From: Bacteroidota bacterium
GTDB lineage: Bacteria > Bacteroidota > Ignavibacteria > Ignavibacteriales > Ignavibacteriaceae
Direction of reading: 5' to 3'
DNA length: 64,000 nt
NCBI GenBank assembly: GCA_021815405.1
Contig: JAKAGV010000010.1
Span: 1 to 64,000, forward strand
The position numbers and the translations under genes were made by a program. Shown in pieces: positions 45,639 to 53,988 of this stretch (position 1 is the stretch's first letter; every line of letters starts with the position of its first letter). The notes under the pieces are model-generated. The model was not told where the DNA came from and did not search any database. It saw nothing but the letters and a program-made list of their open reading frames with translations.

Positions 45639-46400
45639 TTATCTTCCCATCCAGCCGCCATCAACAGTAACAACACTTCCATTAAGATAGTTGGAAGCAT
45701 CCGAACATAAGAATACAACTGTTCCCATTAAATCTTCCGGAGTTCCCCAACGCCCTGCCGGAATACGATCAACAATGGCTTTATTCCGAACCGGATCTTC
45801 TCTCAAAGTTTTTGTGTTATCTGTTTCAATATAACCAGGAGCGATAGCATTTATCGTCACTCCTTTCGATGCCCATTCATTTGCAAGAGCCATAGTCAAC
45901 TGTTTTATTCCTCCCTTAGAAGCAGAATAACCTGGCACCAATATGCCGCCCTGGAATGAAAGCAAAGAAGCGACGAAAACAATTTTGCCGTATCCTCTTG
46001 CCGTCATGTCTTTGCCGATCTCACGTGTTAAAATGAATTGCGAATTAAGGTTCACTTCAATTACTTTATCCCAGTATTCATCCGAATGTTCCGAAGCAGG
46101 CTTCCGCAAAATTGTTCCTGCATTGTTTACGAGAATATCAATTTTCTGAAAATCCGATTTTACTTTGCCGATAAATTCGTACAATGATTTCCGCTCCGAA
46201 AAATCGCACTTGTATGATTTAAATTTTCTTCCGGCACCGGTTATAATCTTTTCGGTTTCGCTAAAGTCTCCGTTGCGGGAAACTCCGATTATATCTGCAC
46301 CGGCTTCGGCAAGAGCTAATGCATATGCTTGACCGATTCCTTTATTTGATCCTGTAACAAGCGCAGTTCTGCCGTTAAGTTTGAACTTATCTAAAATCAT
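45639..46400 (-). CDS. kduD: 2-deoxy-D-gluconate 3-dehydrogenase / DKI II reductase
   Basis: 253 aa SDR that reduces 2,5-diketo-3-deoxygluconate to 2-keto-3-deoxygluconate. Motifs: TGSNKGIGQAYALALAEAG at 16-34, NNAGTILRKPASEHSDEYWD (the KduD-typical segment near 90), catalytic YSASKGG, and AIAPGYIETDNTKTLREDP. The ATG overlaps the kduI stop in an ATGA junction, so the two successive pathway enzymes are made together. Confidence 0.95.
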   Translation of the reverse strand: MILDKFKLNGRTALVTGSNKGIGQAYALALAEAGADIIGVSRNGDFSETEKIITGAGRKFKSYKCDFSERKSLYEFIGKVKSDFQKIDILVNNAGTILRKPASEHSDEYWDKVIEVNLNSQFILTREIGKDMTARGYGKIVFVASLLSFQGGILVPGYSASKGGIKQLTMALANEWASKGVTINAIAPGYIETDNTKTLREDPVRNKAIVDRIPAGRWGTPEDLMGTVVFLCSDASNYLNGSVVTVDGGWMGR

Positions 46401-47230
46401 CTTATGTCTTTCGTATCTACCCAGTCCATATCATCAAAGCCCTGGTTCTCACCGCCCATCGACCAAATGAAAGAATAGTTTTGTGTCCCAACTCCGGAAT
46501 GGATTGAATAGCTTGGCGATAAAACTGCCTGACCGTTTCGAACTACAATGTGCCTCGTTTCATCAGGTTCACCTATAAAGTGAAAGATACATGAATCTTC
46601 ATTTAAATTAAAATACATATAAACTTCAGATCTTCTCTGATGAGTATGAACCGGCATCGTGTTCCAATTGCTTCCTTCTTCAAGTTCGGTAAGTCCCATA
46701 ACAAGCTGGCAGCTCTTAGCTCCTTTTTCATGGATATATTTATAGATGGTCCGCTTGTTTGCGTTCTTTACATCGCCGAGTTTGTTCGGCTGTGCTTCAC
46801 TGAATTTTATATGCACACAAGGATAATCTTTATGAGCAGGATAACTTGAAATATAAAATTTCGCAGGCTCTTTTGGACTTGCACTTTCAAATTCTATCTC
46901 TTTGGTTCCTCTCCCGATGTAAAGTCCGTCTTTGCTTTCCATCGAATAAGTCTTTCCATCGGCTTTTATTTTTCCCGAACCGCCGATATTTATAATTCCG
47001 ATTTCTCTTCTTTCAGCAAAAAAATCCGCAGCCATTTCCTTTTTGCTTGCAAGAAGTTTTAACGGCTGATTAATTGGTACGGCAGATCCGGTGATTGATC
47101 TATCTATATCGGAATAAACCATCTCAACCTTACCAAGAGTGAAAAGAGAATCAATCAGAAAAGTTTTTCTTAACTCTCCGGTTGTCATTCTTTTAATGCC
47201 AATAGGATCTGGCGAATATCTTACTTCCAT
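46397..47230 (-). CDS. kduI: 5-dehydro-4-deoxy-D-glucuronate isomerase
   Basis: 277 aa cupin-fold metalloenzyme that isomerises the opened unsaturated uronate to 2,5-diketo-3-deoxygluconate. The metal ligands His195, His197, Glu202 (PVHTHQRRSEVYMYF) and His244 (SIHSGVG) are at E. coli positions minus one. RYSPDPIGIKRMTTGELR and GRGTKEIEF are also conserved. It lies between uxaC (20 bp upstream) and kduD (4-bp overlap). Confidence 0.96.
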   Translation of the reverse strand: MEVRYSPDPIGIKRMTTGELRKTFLIDSLFTLGKVEMVYSDIDRSITGSAVPINQPLKLLASKKEMAADFFAERREIGIINIGGSGKIKADGKTYSMESKDGLYIGRGTKEIEFESASPKEPAKFYISSYPAHKDYPCVHIKFSEAQPNKLGDVKNANKRTIYKYIHEKGAKSCQLVMGLTELEEGSNWNTMPVHTHQRRSEVYMYFNLNEDSCIFHFIGEPDETRHIVVRNGQAVLSPSYSIHSGVGTQNYSFIWSMGGENQGFDDMDWVDTKDIR

Positions 47231-47250
47231 TTTAACCTCTACAGATCAAA

Positions 47251-48657
47251 TTAAAGTTTATAAGCCTTTTTAACAAGATCATAAGCAAGAGCGTGACTCA
47301 TAACTTTGGCTTCATCCAAATCTACAATATGTTTTGCAACGAGTCCGGCGAGAAAGTTTGAATCAACTCTTCTGGATAAATCATGTCGCGCGGGAATTGA
47401 TAAGAACGCTCGCGTATCATCATTAAAACCAACAGTATTATAAATGCCCGCAGTTTCAGTTACATTTTGTCTGAAGCGTGTCATCCCTTCTATGCTGTCA
47501 TGGAACCACCATGCCGGACCGAGCTTCATTGCAGGATAATGACCGGCAAGAGGCGCAAGCTCTCTTGCATAATTTGTTTCATCAAGAGTGAAGACTATCA
47601 GCGTTAGTCTTGGATTGTTGCCGTATTTGTTTAAAAGCTCACGCATATTTTTTGTGTATTCGGTTTGAAGCGGAATGTCAGCGCCTTTATCCAATCCGAA
47701 TCTTTCAAAAATAACTTTGTTATGATTTCTCATCGCGCCGGGATGGATCTGCATTACAAGCCCGTCTTCAATGCTCATCCTTGCCATTTCCATGAGCATA
47801 TTTCCGGTAAAAAGATGCCAATCATTTTCTGAGGCAGCACCTTTCATTGCTCTTTGGAATATTGCATCGGCTTCGCCGTCACTGAGCTGATGTGTGTATG
47901 GACTGATTATTCCCTGATCGGTTGAAACTGCACCAATTGATTTGAAATATTGTCTCCGGTTCTCCAAAGCTTTAATATAATCTTTATAATTTGATACTTC
48001 TATTCCCGAAGCTTTACTTAACATTTCAATTTCTTTCTTCCAGTTTTTTGCAGTTATATTAACTACCGCATCGGGACGGAAGCACGGCATCACTCTACCT
48101 TTCCAGCCGGACTCCTTAATCTTTTTATGTTGTTCAAGGCTGTCTGCAGCGCCGTCAGTAGTACTAAGAACTTCAATGTTAAATTTCTCAAAAAGATTTC
48201 TCGGAAGAAATTCCTTCGTCTGCAATTTTTCCTGGATTGCATCATAGATTTTCATTGCGGTCTTCGAATTCAATTTTTCTTCTATGCCGAATACAACAGT
48301 GAATTCATGACTAAGCCAGGCACCGGTCGGAGTTCCGGAAAATAAATAATAGTTGTCTCCGAATATCTGCCAGATTTTTCTATGATCTTTCTCTACTTCG
48401 GTTCCGTCAACTGTTGGAATGCCGAGTGACTCAAGCTTTATTCCCTGCGAGTAAAGCATTCTGAAAATATAATGATCCGGAATAATAATTAATTCCGTCG
48501 GATCCGGAAACGGAGTATTGTTTGCAAGTATCCTCGGATCAACGTGTCCATGCGGACTGATGATTGGAAGATCTTTAACTCCGGAATATAATTCATAAGC
48601 TATATCTCTAACTTTTTCGTTCGGATCGAAATAACGAAATTCATTTAATTGTGCCAT
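47251..48657 (-). CDS. uxaC: Uronate isomerase
   Basis: 468 aa amidohydrolase-fold enzyme converting galacturonate to tagaturonate and glucuronate to fructuronate. Conserved: LPIISPHGHVDPRILANNTPF near 32-52 with the metal-site His pair, PDHYIFRMLYSQGI, STDGAADSLEQHKKI, and the C-terminal GPAWWFHDSIEGM with FNDDTRAFLSIPARHDLSRR. It supplies the substrate for the tagaturonate epimerase encoded at 21-22.6 kb, and is expressed here with kduI/kduD instead, so both galacturonate branches are probably co-regulated. Confidence 0.96.
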   Translation of the reverse strand: MAQLNEFRYFDPNEKVRDIAYELYSGVKDLPIISPHGHVDPRILANNTPFPDPTELIIIPDHYIFRMLYSQGIKLESLGIPTVDGTEVEKDHRKIWQIFGDNYYLFSGTPTGAWLSHEFTVVFGIEEKLNSKTAMKIYDAIQEKLQTKEFLPRNLFEKFNIEVLSTTDGAADSLEQHKKIKESGWKGRVMPCFRPDAVVNITAKNWKKEIEMLSKASGIEVSNYKDYIKALENRRQYFKSIGAVSTDQGIISPYTHQLSDGEADAIFQRAMKGAASENDWHLFTGNMLMEMARMSIEDGLVMQIHPGAMRNHNKVIFERFGLDKGADIPLQTEYTKNMRELLNKYGNNPRLTLIVFTLDETNYARELAPLAGHYPAMKLGPAWWFHDSIEGMTRFRQNVTETAGIYNTVGFNDDTRAFLSIPARHDLSRRVDSNFLAGLVAKHIVDLDEAKVMSHALAYDLVKKAYKL

Positions 48658-48728
48658 AACTTTTAGCTAAACCTTTGTCTACTTTCTTTTAGGTTGATTC
48701 GTTGATTACAAATTTACTGAATTAATTT

Positions 48729-50714
48729 TTACTTGGCTTTTCTAAGCAGCCATGAAAATAAATTTTCTGCTGTTTTATAATTTTCAATGTCTGCAGGTAA
48801 TTTGTGGTCGTCAATATACTCATTGTAAAACCATGGATCGCCTACGGCAAACACAAAACCTTTTCCGACTTTTGCCGTTGCTATTATTACATCTCCTTTA
48901 TCCGTCAATAACGGTTTTGCATTGCCTGATAATTTTAAAGTGCTTATTTCTTTCATGTAAATCTTCTTTACATTTTTGAAGATTGGGTTTTTAGGAAGAT
49001 TAACAAACTCTCCCATGTAATATTTTTTCCCGACAACATCGTTCCGGCTGTCTTCATTAAAATGAATTCCAAAATTTTCTGCAAGCTTATTCAGATGCCG
49101 GAATTCACAGTTTCCCTTATCGTTGCCGAAGAGAACTAAAACGCCGCCTGCTTTTACCCAGCTTACAATATTTTTTATCGAAGTATCATCTATATAATTC
49201 GGATGCGGATTTTCCTGCGGCGTATCGGGATCGACAATAATATAAATACTTAATTTGTCTAAGGAAGATTTTGCCGGCGCATTATGAAGCTCAGTAATTT
49301 CTGCGCCAAGATTTGTAATTATTCTGCCGAGCTTCGAATAACCGGAATTAGCCGTATCTTCCCAAATATAATGATAAGGATGTTCTTTACCATCTTTGCC
49401 CTTCTCATGCTCATCGTTGAAATAATTATCCAAGCCGACAACTTTTTTATTATTCTTTCCGACATTTGAATTTGGATCCGGCAAAGATTTTTCTAATTCA
49501 ACAGTCCCCATAATGAAAGGACCGACACCTTTGAAATCATCATCGCGCTTTGGAACGCTTGAATAATATTCAAAGGTTCCGTCGCGGTAGGGATGTCCGC
49601 CCAAGCCTGCACCTGCACAGGTATTAGTTAAAGTTGGGTAACCGTCGCTTCCTTTTTTTATTAAATTGTTTTTTATTCCTGCAAAAATTTTTTCGGCATT
49701 GTTGAAATAACTTTTCTTAAGGTATCCTTTGTTTGCTCCTTTAGCAAAGACATACATGAACATCGACGAAGCAGAAGCCTCAAGATAATTTCCATTCTTG
49801 CCGGGCTTATCAATTACATTGTACCAAAGATGAGTTCTTTTATCTTGAAATCTTAACAGTGCTTTGCATTCATAATTCAAAATGGAAATCAATTCATGTC
49901 TGTTAGGATTATTTTTCGGAAGATAGTCCAGAACATCAACAAGCCCCATTAAATACCAGCCGATTGATCTTCCCCAAAAAGAAGGCGAGTCTCCGGTTCT
50001 CGGATTTGCCCACTTCTGCTTTTTGCTGTAATCCCAGCCGTGATAGAACAAACCTGTTTTGGGATCTTTTGCATGCTTCGCCATTAAGATAAACTGCTTT
50101 GTAATATCGGTAAAATCTTTCGGCTCATTAAATGTAACCGCATAATGGGCATAAAATGGTTCAGCCATATAAAGACCATCGAGCCACATCTGTTCAGGAT
50201 AAATTTCTTTATGCCAGAAACCGCCTTCGGGAGTTCGCGGCTGTTCGCTCAACTGCTTCCTTAGCAATTCCGCAGCTAATTTATATTTTTGATTTTTTGT
50301 TGCCTGATAAAGATCGAGCAAAGTTCTTCCGGGAGTTATATCATCAAGACGGAATTTTTTGAAGTCATAAGTTTTGATATTACCGTCATCAGATAAATAC
50401 TTATCCAGATCGTCCTGAATATAATTAAAATATTTTTTGTCGTGAGTATTTTCATAAACCATCCATATTGCATGAAGCATTACACCCTGCTCATAATCCC
50501 ATCTGAGTTTCTCCTGGTCGTAAGCAATCAGCTTTGGATGCCGGGCAATAAAGCTGTCCGTCATTAAGGTAGACCAAACTGTATCAGCAGATTTTTTTAC
50601 TTCATATCGATTTGATGAAGTATATAATTTGCTTTCTGCTTTTAGCATAAAAGCAGCTCCGGTTATTAAAACAAGAGCCACAGTCAATGTCATTTTAGTT
50701 CTTTTATCTGTCAT
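48729..50714 (-). CDS. GH105 unsaturated rhamnogalacturonyl hydrolase with extra C-terminal domain
   Basis: 661 aa with an N-terminal signal/anchor (MTLTVALVLITGAAFMLKAES). The first 400 residues form the GH105 (alpha/alpha)6 barrel: RWDYEQGVMLHAIW, PEQMWLDGLYMAEP with the catalytic-type Asp179, YHGWDYSKKQKWANP, SPSFWGRSIGWYLMGLVDVL and TCAGAGLGGHPYRDGTFEYY. It should remove the unsaturated uronate from rhamnogalacturonan oligosaccharides. Residues about 430-661 are an additional glutamine-amidotransferase-like or DUF4350-like domain (YIIVDPDTPQENPHPNY, AGGVLVLFGND, FAVGDPWFYNEY) whose role is unknown. It starts the uxaC-kdu region on its upstream side. Confidence 0.88.
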   Translation of the reverse strand: MTDKRTKMTLTVALVLITGAAFMLKAESKLYTSSNRYEVKKSADTVWSTLMTDSFIARHPKLIAYDQEKLRWDYEQGVMLHAIWMVYENTHDKKYFNYIQDDLDKYLSDDGNIKTYDFKKFRLDDITPGRTLLDLYQATKNQKYKLAAELLRKQLSEQPRTPEGGFWHKEIYPEQMWLDGLYMAEPFYAHYAVTFNEPKDFTDITKQFILMAKHAKDPKTGLFYHGWDYSKKQKWANPRTGDSPSFWGRSIGWYLMGLVDVLDYLPKNNPNRHELISILNYECKALLRFQDKRTHLWYNVIDKPGKNGNYLEASASSMFMYVFAKGANKGYLKKSYFNNAEKIFAGIKNNLIKKGSDGYPTLTNTCAGAGLGGHPYRDGTFEYYSSVPKRDDDFKGVGPFIMGTVELEKSLPDPNSNVGKNNKKVVGLDNYFNDEHEKGKDGKEHPYHYIWEDTANSGYSKLGRIITNLGAEITELHNAPAKSSLDKLSIYIIVDPDTPQENPHPNYIDDTSIKNIVSWVKAGGVLVLFGNDKGNCEFRHLNKLAENFGIHFNEDSRNDVVGKKYYMGEFVNLPKNPIFKNVKKIYMKEISTLKLSGNAKPLLTDKGDVIIATAKVGKGFVFAVGDPWFYNEYIDDHKLPADIENYKTAENLFSWLLRKAK

Positions 50715-50756
50715 AAAATACCTGCCTTAATGAGGACAGTTTTTTAACTATCTCAA

Positions 50757-51767
50757 TTAGAATCCGAAACCTATAGAAAGGCGGTTAACATTCTTAAAGA
50801 CGTCCATCTTTGAAAATGAATAATTGACATCTACTTCGTTGCCGCCGATGGTTTTATTAAATCCAACTCCGGCAGACCAGGACATAATATCTCTGTTCGA
50901 CTGATATCCGGCGCGCAGAGCAATCATACCGAGGAATTTATATTCGGCGCCGATATTAAATCTTTCCGAATAATTATTTGAATGCAAGAAGTCAACAGCA
51001 AAAGTCAAAGAGTTGTCCTGTGAATGAGCCGGATTTATAAAATCCATCAAATCTATCGCCGTTCCAATTGTAAAAGTAAGCGGAAGCTGTTCATAAATTT
51101 CTTCACGGATAATATTTGAAGAAAAGTTTCTGATTGCCATGCCGAACCTGAAACCTTTATAACCGGTGTAATACATAACTCCAGCATCAAATACCAGTTT
51201 TGAAGCATCATTCTTAGTTGTGGTTCCATCTACAAAAGTATTACTTCCTAAGTTTTGTCCGGCAATTCTAACATTACCGCCGATTGAGAATTCTTCGCTA
51301 ATGGCTTTAGCATAGCTTATTCCAAATGAGTAAGCACCTACATTCGACAGTGTTCCGTTATCGATATAACCAAGCTGGCTGCCTGCATTCGGGTCAAGAC
51401 TTGTACCGTAGATAGTACCGTAACTAACCGAAAGCAGACTTACGCCGACGACTCCATAGTTTTCAAGGTTCCATGATGCGGCACCGCCAATGTAGTTGAT
51501 GTCTGCAATCCATTGAGTATAATCTAACACAACGTTAAATGTATTATCCATTTTTGCCAAGCCGGCTGGATTGTAAAAAATACTTTCAGCGCCTTCACCA
51601 ACTGCGTAATATGCTTCGCCCATTGCACTGGCTTTTGGTGAAATACTAACTAATTGAAAGTTCATTGTACTCTGTGCAAGTTTATTTAACCCAACCTGGC
51701 TGTAACCGTTAAATGCAAAAATCAGAACTACAAATGCTGTTAATACTATTTTCAAAAATATTTTCAT
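50757..51767 (-). CDS. PorV/PorQ-family outer-membrane beta-barrel protein, cassette 1
   Basis: 336 aa from the ATG at 51767, which has AAGGAG 8 nt upstream; the ATG at 51785 has no such site. Signal peptide MKIFLKIVLTAFVVLIFAFNGYSQ, then the family opening ISPKASAMGEAYYAVGEGAESIFYNPAGLA and repeating amphipathic beta-strands to a terminal VNRLSIGFGF. PorV shuttles T9SS cargo to the cell surface in Bacteroidota; local paralogues may serve the neighbouring cargo. It directly follows the 725-aa secreted protein gene and forms a cassette with the TonB receptor beyond. Confidence 0.88.
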   Translation of the reverse strand: MKIFLKIVLTAFVVLIFAFNGYSQVGLNKLAQSTMNFQLVSISPKASAMGEAYYAVGEGAESIFYNPAGLAKMDNTFNVVLDYTQWIADINYIGGAASWNLENYGVVGVSLLSVSYGTIYGTSLDPNAGSQLGYIDNGTLSNVGAYSFGISYAKAISEEFSIGGNVRIAGQNLGSNTFVDGTTTKNDASKLVFDAGVMYYTGYKGFRFGMAIRNFSSNIIREEIYEQLPLTFTIGTAIDLMDFINPAHSQDNSLTFAVDFLHSNNYSERFNIGAEYKFLGMIALRAGYQSNRDIMSWSAGVGFNKTIGGNEVDVNYSFSKMDVFKNVNRLSIGFGF

Positions 51768-51784
51768 TTTCTCACTCCTTCTCA

Positions 51785-53962
51785 TTAACGTACGACGATA
51801 AACTTTTGATAAGAAAGCTCACCATCAGGCTTTGTAAATACGGCAATGTACACTCCGCTGTTTATTACCTGCTGGCTGGAAGTGAGCATATCCCACGGCT
51901 CAGAGCCGGTGCCGAGAGGATTGTTATGCTGAATCGTCTGTACTAAGTCGCCGTTTTCAGTATAAATTTTTATTGTACATACGGGAGGTAAATTATAGAA
52001 GGTGATGTTTCTCTGATTTGCAAATCCATACGTTATTAAAAGCGGATCTTTTATATTATATGGATTCGGAACAATCCTAATTTTTGATAGATCATTCTGT
52101 GAAAAGTGCGGCGGCTGAACCTGATCTACATCCGGGTATAATGTTCTGCTGCTGTAAATAATTTTACCGCGTGTAGTCGGATCAGCATTCGGATCATTAT
52201 CTGCAATCTTCGCCTTTGCTTGAATATAAAAATAATACTGAGCACCAAACAATACGTTCTTAAATTTAATTGAATGAGTTACACCCTTGTCGCTTCCATC
52301 CGAATCATAAATAGGCTGGTACCAGATAGTATCTGCATTTGAGATGCGCGACATTATTCTGTAACCGGCAAAGTTAGACATTGCTTCCGCATTCGGATCG
52401 CTCCATTCTATTTGAACACCATCGCCATAACCGGTAACAGTAGCTGTTGTCGGAGGCGGTGGAGCCTGAGGAATATCATAATTATGATCGTAATTCCATT
52501 GAGCTCTATAAGCACTCAACATAACCGAGTCTATTCCCATGCTGATCCATCTGTCTTTTCTCTTATCCATTTCTGTTGCACCGGAAGGGAATTGAAAATT
52601 TGCAGGCAGCCATCCGGTATTAGGATTTGGCATGTTTGGCGGATTCTGCAAAGTTCCATCGAGCCATTCCTTACCTATTTCCTGTCCGGTCTTAAAGCCG
52701 ATTCCGGTATAACCGTTTGCATAAACGATATGAACTTTTTGTCCAGGATACATTTTATAAGGACCAAAACTTACATATCTATATGAAGCGCTTTCGGGAA
52801 CATTTGCCGGGACAAGCGAGTTATCGGCATACCCGAATTCATCCGAGTTTTGCTCGTGATAAGTTCCAGGATATGCCCCCGGCATTGGATTATCTTCAGA
52901 AAACCCGCCGCGAACTACATAAAAGTTTGCATTGTTATAAACATCATTCGATGTTGTCTTTGGAAAATTCCTGCCTGAATAAGTAATCTTCGGCTGAAGT
53001 GGATCATCAACATCTTGGCTCGGATCGGAAAACGGTTCTTTTGATGCGTGTAGTATTGCCATGTATGTCATATTAGGATCCAACAATCTTCCGTCCTGTG
53101 TAACTGCCGGCGAGCCCATATTATCGCCTGGCTTTTGAGGATCATCTGCACTGTATTCATAAAAGACTCTTAAACTATCCCCAGGTTTACCGCCGTAATA
53201 ATGCTGCCAGTCATTACTTCCTAATTTGAAATAATCACTTGAAGAAGTACTTATTGCAGGATTATTTCCATTAGAATATTCTAGATTATCCTTCGAAACA
53301 TTAATGTTTACATAAACGCTGTCCAAAGTATCTTTGCTTGCGTTGGTAAACATCAAATCTGCGATAACATAATCATCATTAAAATTTTGCGACCAAACCA
53401 TAAGCTTTCTGCTTACGTTGATTCCCAAAATTGTTGAGTCAGTTACCTGCACAATTTGATCAAAGGTATGATTTTGAAATTCGCTGTAATTCGGATCGAC
53501 TGTAGCAAAATCATTAAGAGGAACTTTATTAAAATTAACAGTTTGATCCGGGTAACCAAATCTTAAATAACTTGTAATTGGCACCAGAACCTTACCGGCG
53601 CCCCAAGCCGGATATAAACTATTTGTGTAGCTGTACATTGCCACAGGCTGAACAGAATCCACCAAAGGATTAAACCAATTAGTTGCAGTAAGTACTACTC
53701 CGGCTCCGGTATAACCTTCAGCATATTGACCACGGTTAGCCATTATATCATAATCATTCGGGAAATAGCCTGAAAGGTATTCAAAGCTGGATCTATATCC
53801 ATTTGCAGAAACGCCTAACCACAAATGACCCAGTCTCATCGTTGCAGTTTGTAGTTCGGGTTGTGTTTGTCCTTTTATGTTCGGAGCTATTGAAAAGATT
53901 AGAGCCATCAAAACGCTAACCTTTATTAAGATACCGAACAGTTTATTATTAATACGATTCAT
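51785..53962 (-). CDS. Large secreted protein of TonB/PorV cassette 1
   Basis: 725 aa, no named enzyme family recognised. A signal peptide (VSVLMALIFSIAPNIKGQ) leads into RLGHLWLGVSANGYRSSF, and a body with repeated Tyr/Asp/Asn-rich strands. A fibronectin-III-like domain lies about 520-600 (VQIEWSDPNAEAMSNFAGYRI, YYFYIQAKAK). The end resembles a sorting-type beta-sandwich (RIVPNPYNI, IKIYTENGDLVQTIQH, SGVYIAVFTKPDG, FIVVR) but lacks the classical NPFNPST linker. It is paralogous to the 738-aa protein at 60229-62445, in the same gene order. A surface sugar-capturing partner of the receptor is a guess. Confidence 0.75.
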   Translation of the reverse strand: MNRINNKLFGILIKVSVLMALIFSIAPNIKGQTQPELQTATMRLGHLWLGVSANGYRSSFEYLSGYFPNDYDIMANRGQYAEGYTGAGVVLTATNWFNPLVDSVQPVAMYSYTNSLYPAWGAGKVLVPITSYLRFGYPDQTVNFNKVPLNDFATVDPNYSEFQNHTFDQIVQVTDSTILGINVSRKLMVWSQNFNDDYVIADLMFTNASKDTLDSVYVNINVSKDNLEYSNGNNPAISTSSSDYFKLGSNDWQHYYGGKPGDSLRVFYEYSADDPQKPGDNMGSPAVTQDGRLLDPNMTYMAILHASKEPFSDPSQDVDDPLQPKITYSGRNFPKTTSNDVYNNANFYVVRGGFSEDNPMPGAYPGTYHEQNSDEFGYADNSLVPANVPESASYRYVSFGPYKMYPGQKVHIVYANGYTGIGFKTGQEIGKEWLDGTLQNPPNMPNPNTGWLPANFQFPSGATEMDKRKDRWISMGIDSVMLSAYRAQWNYDHNYDIPQAPPPPTTATVTGYGDGVQIEWSDPNAEAMSNFAGYRIMSRISNADTIWYQPIYDSDGSDKGVTHSIKFKNVLFGAQYYFYIQAKAKIADNDPNADPTTRGKIIYSSRTLYPDVDQVQPPHFSQNDLSKIRIVPNPYNIKDPLLITYGFANQRNITFYNLPPVCTIKIYTENGDLVQTIQHNNPLGTGSEPWDMLTSSQQVINSGVYIAVFTKPDGELSYQKFIVVR

Positions 53963-53988
53963 TTTTTAAACTCCAATATCTTTAATTA

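Noticed and set aside
50757-51767. Calling the PorV/PorQ-like genes core T9SS porV
   Set aside because: They sit in receptor cassettes in two paralogous copies; core T9SS genes are not in the window, so a dedicated or auxiliary role is as likely.
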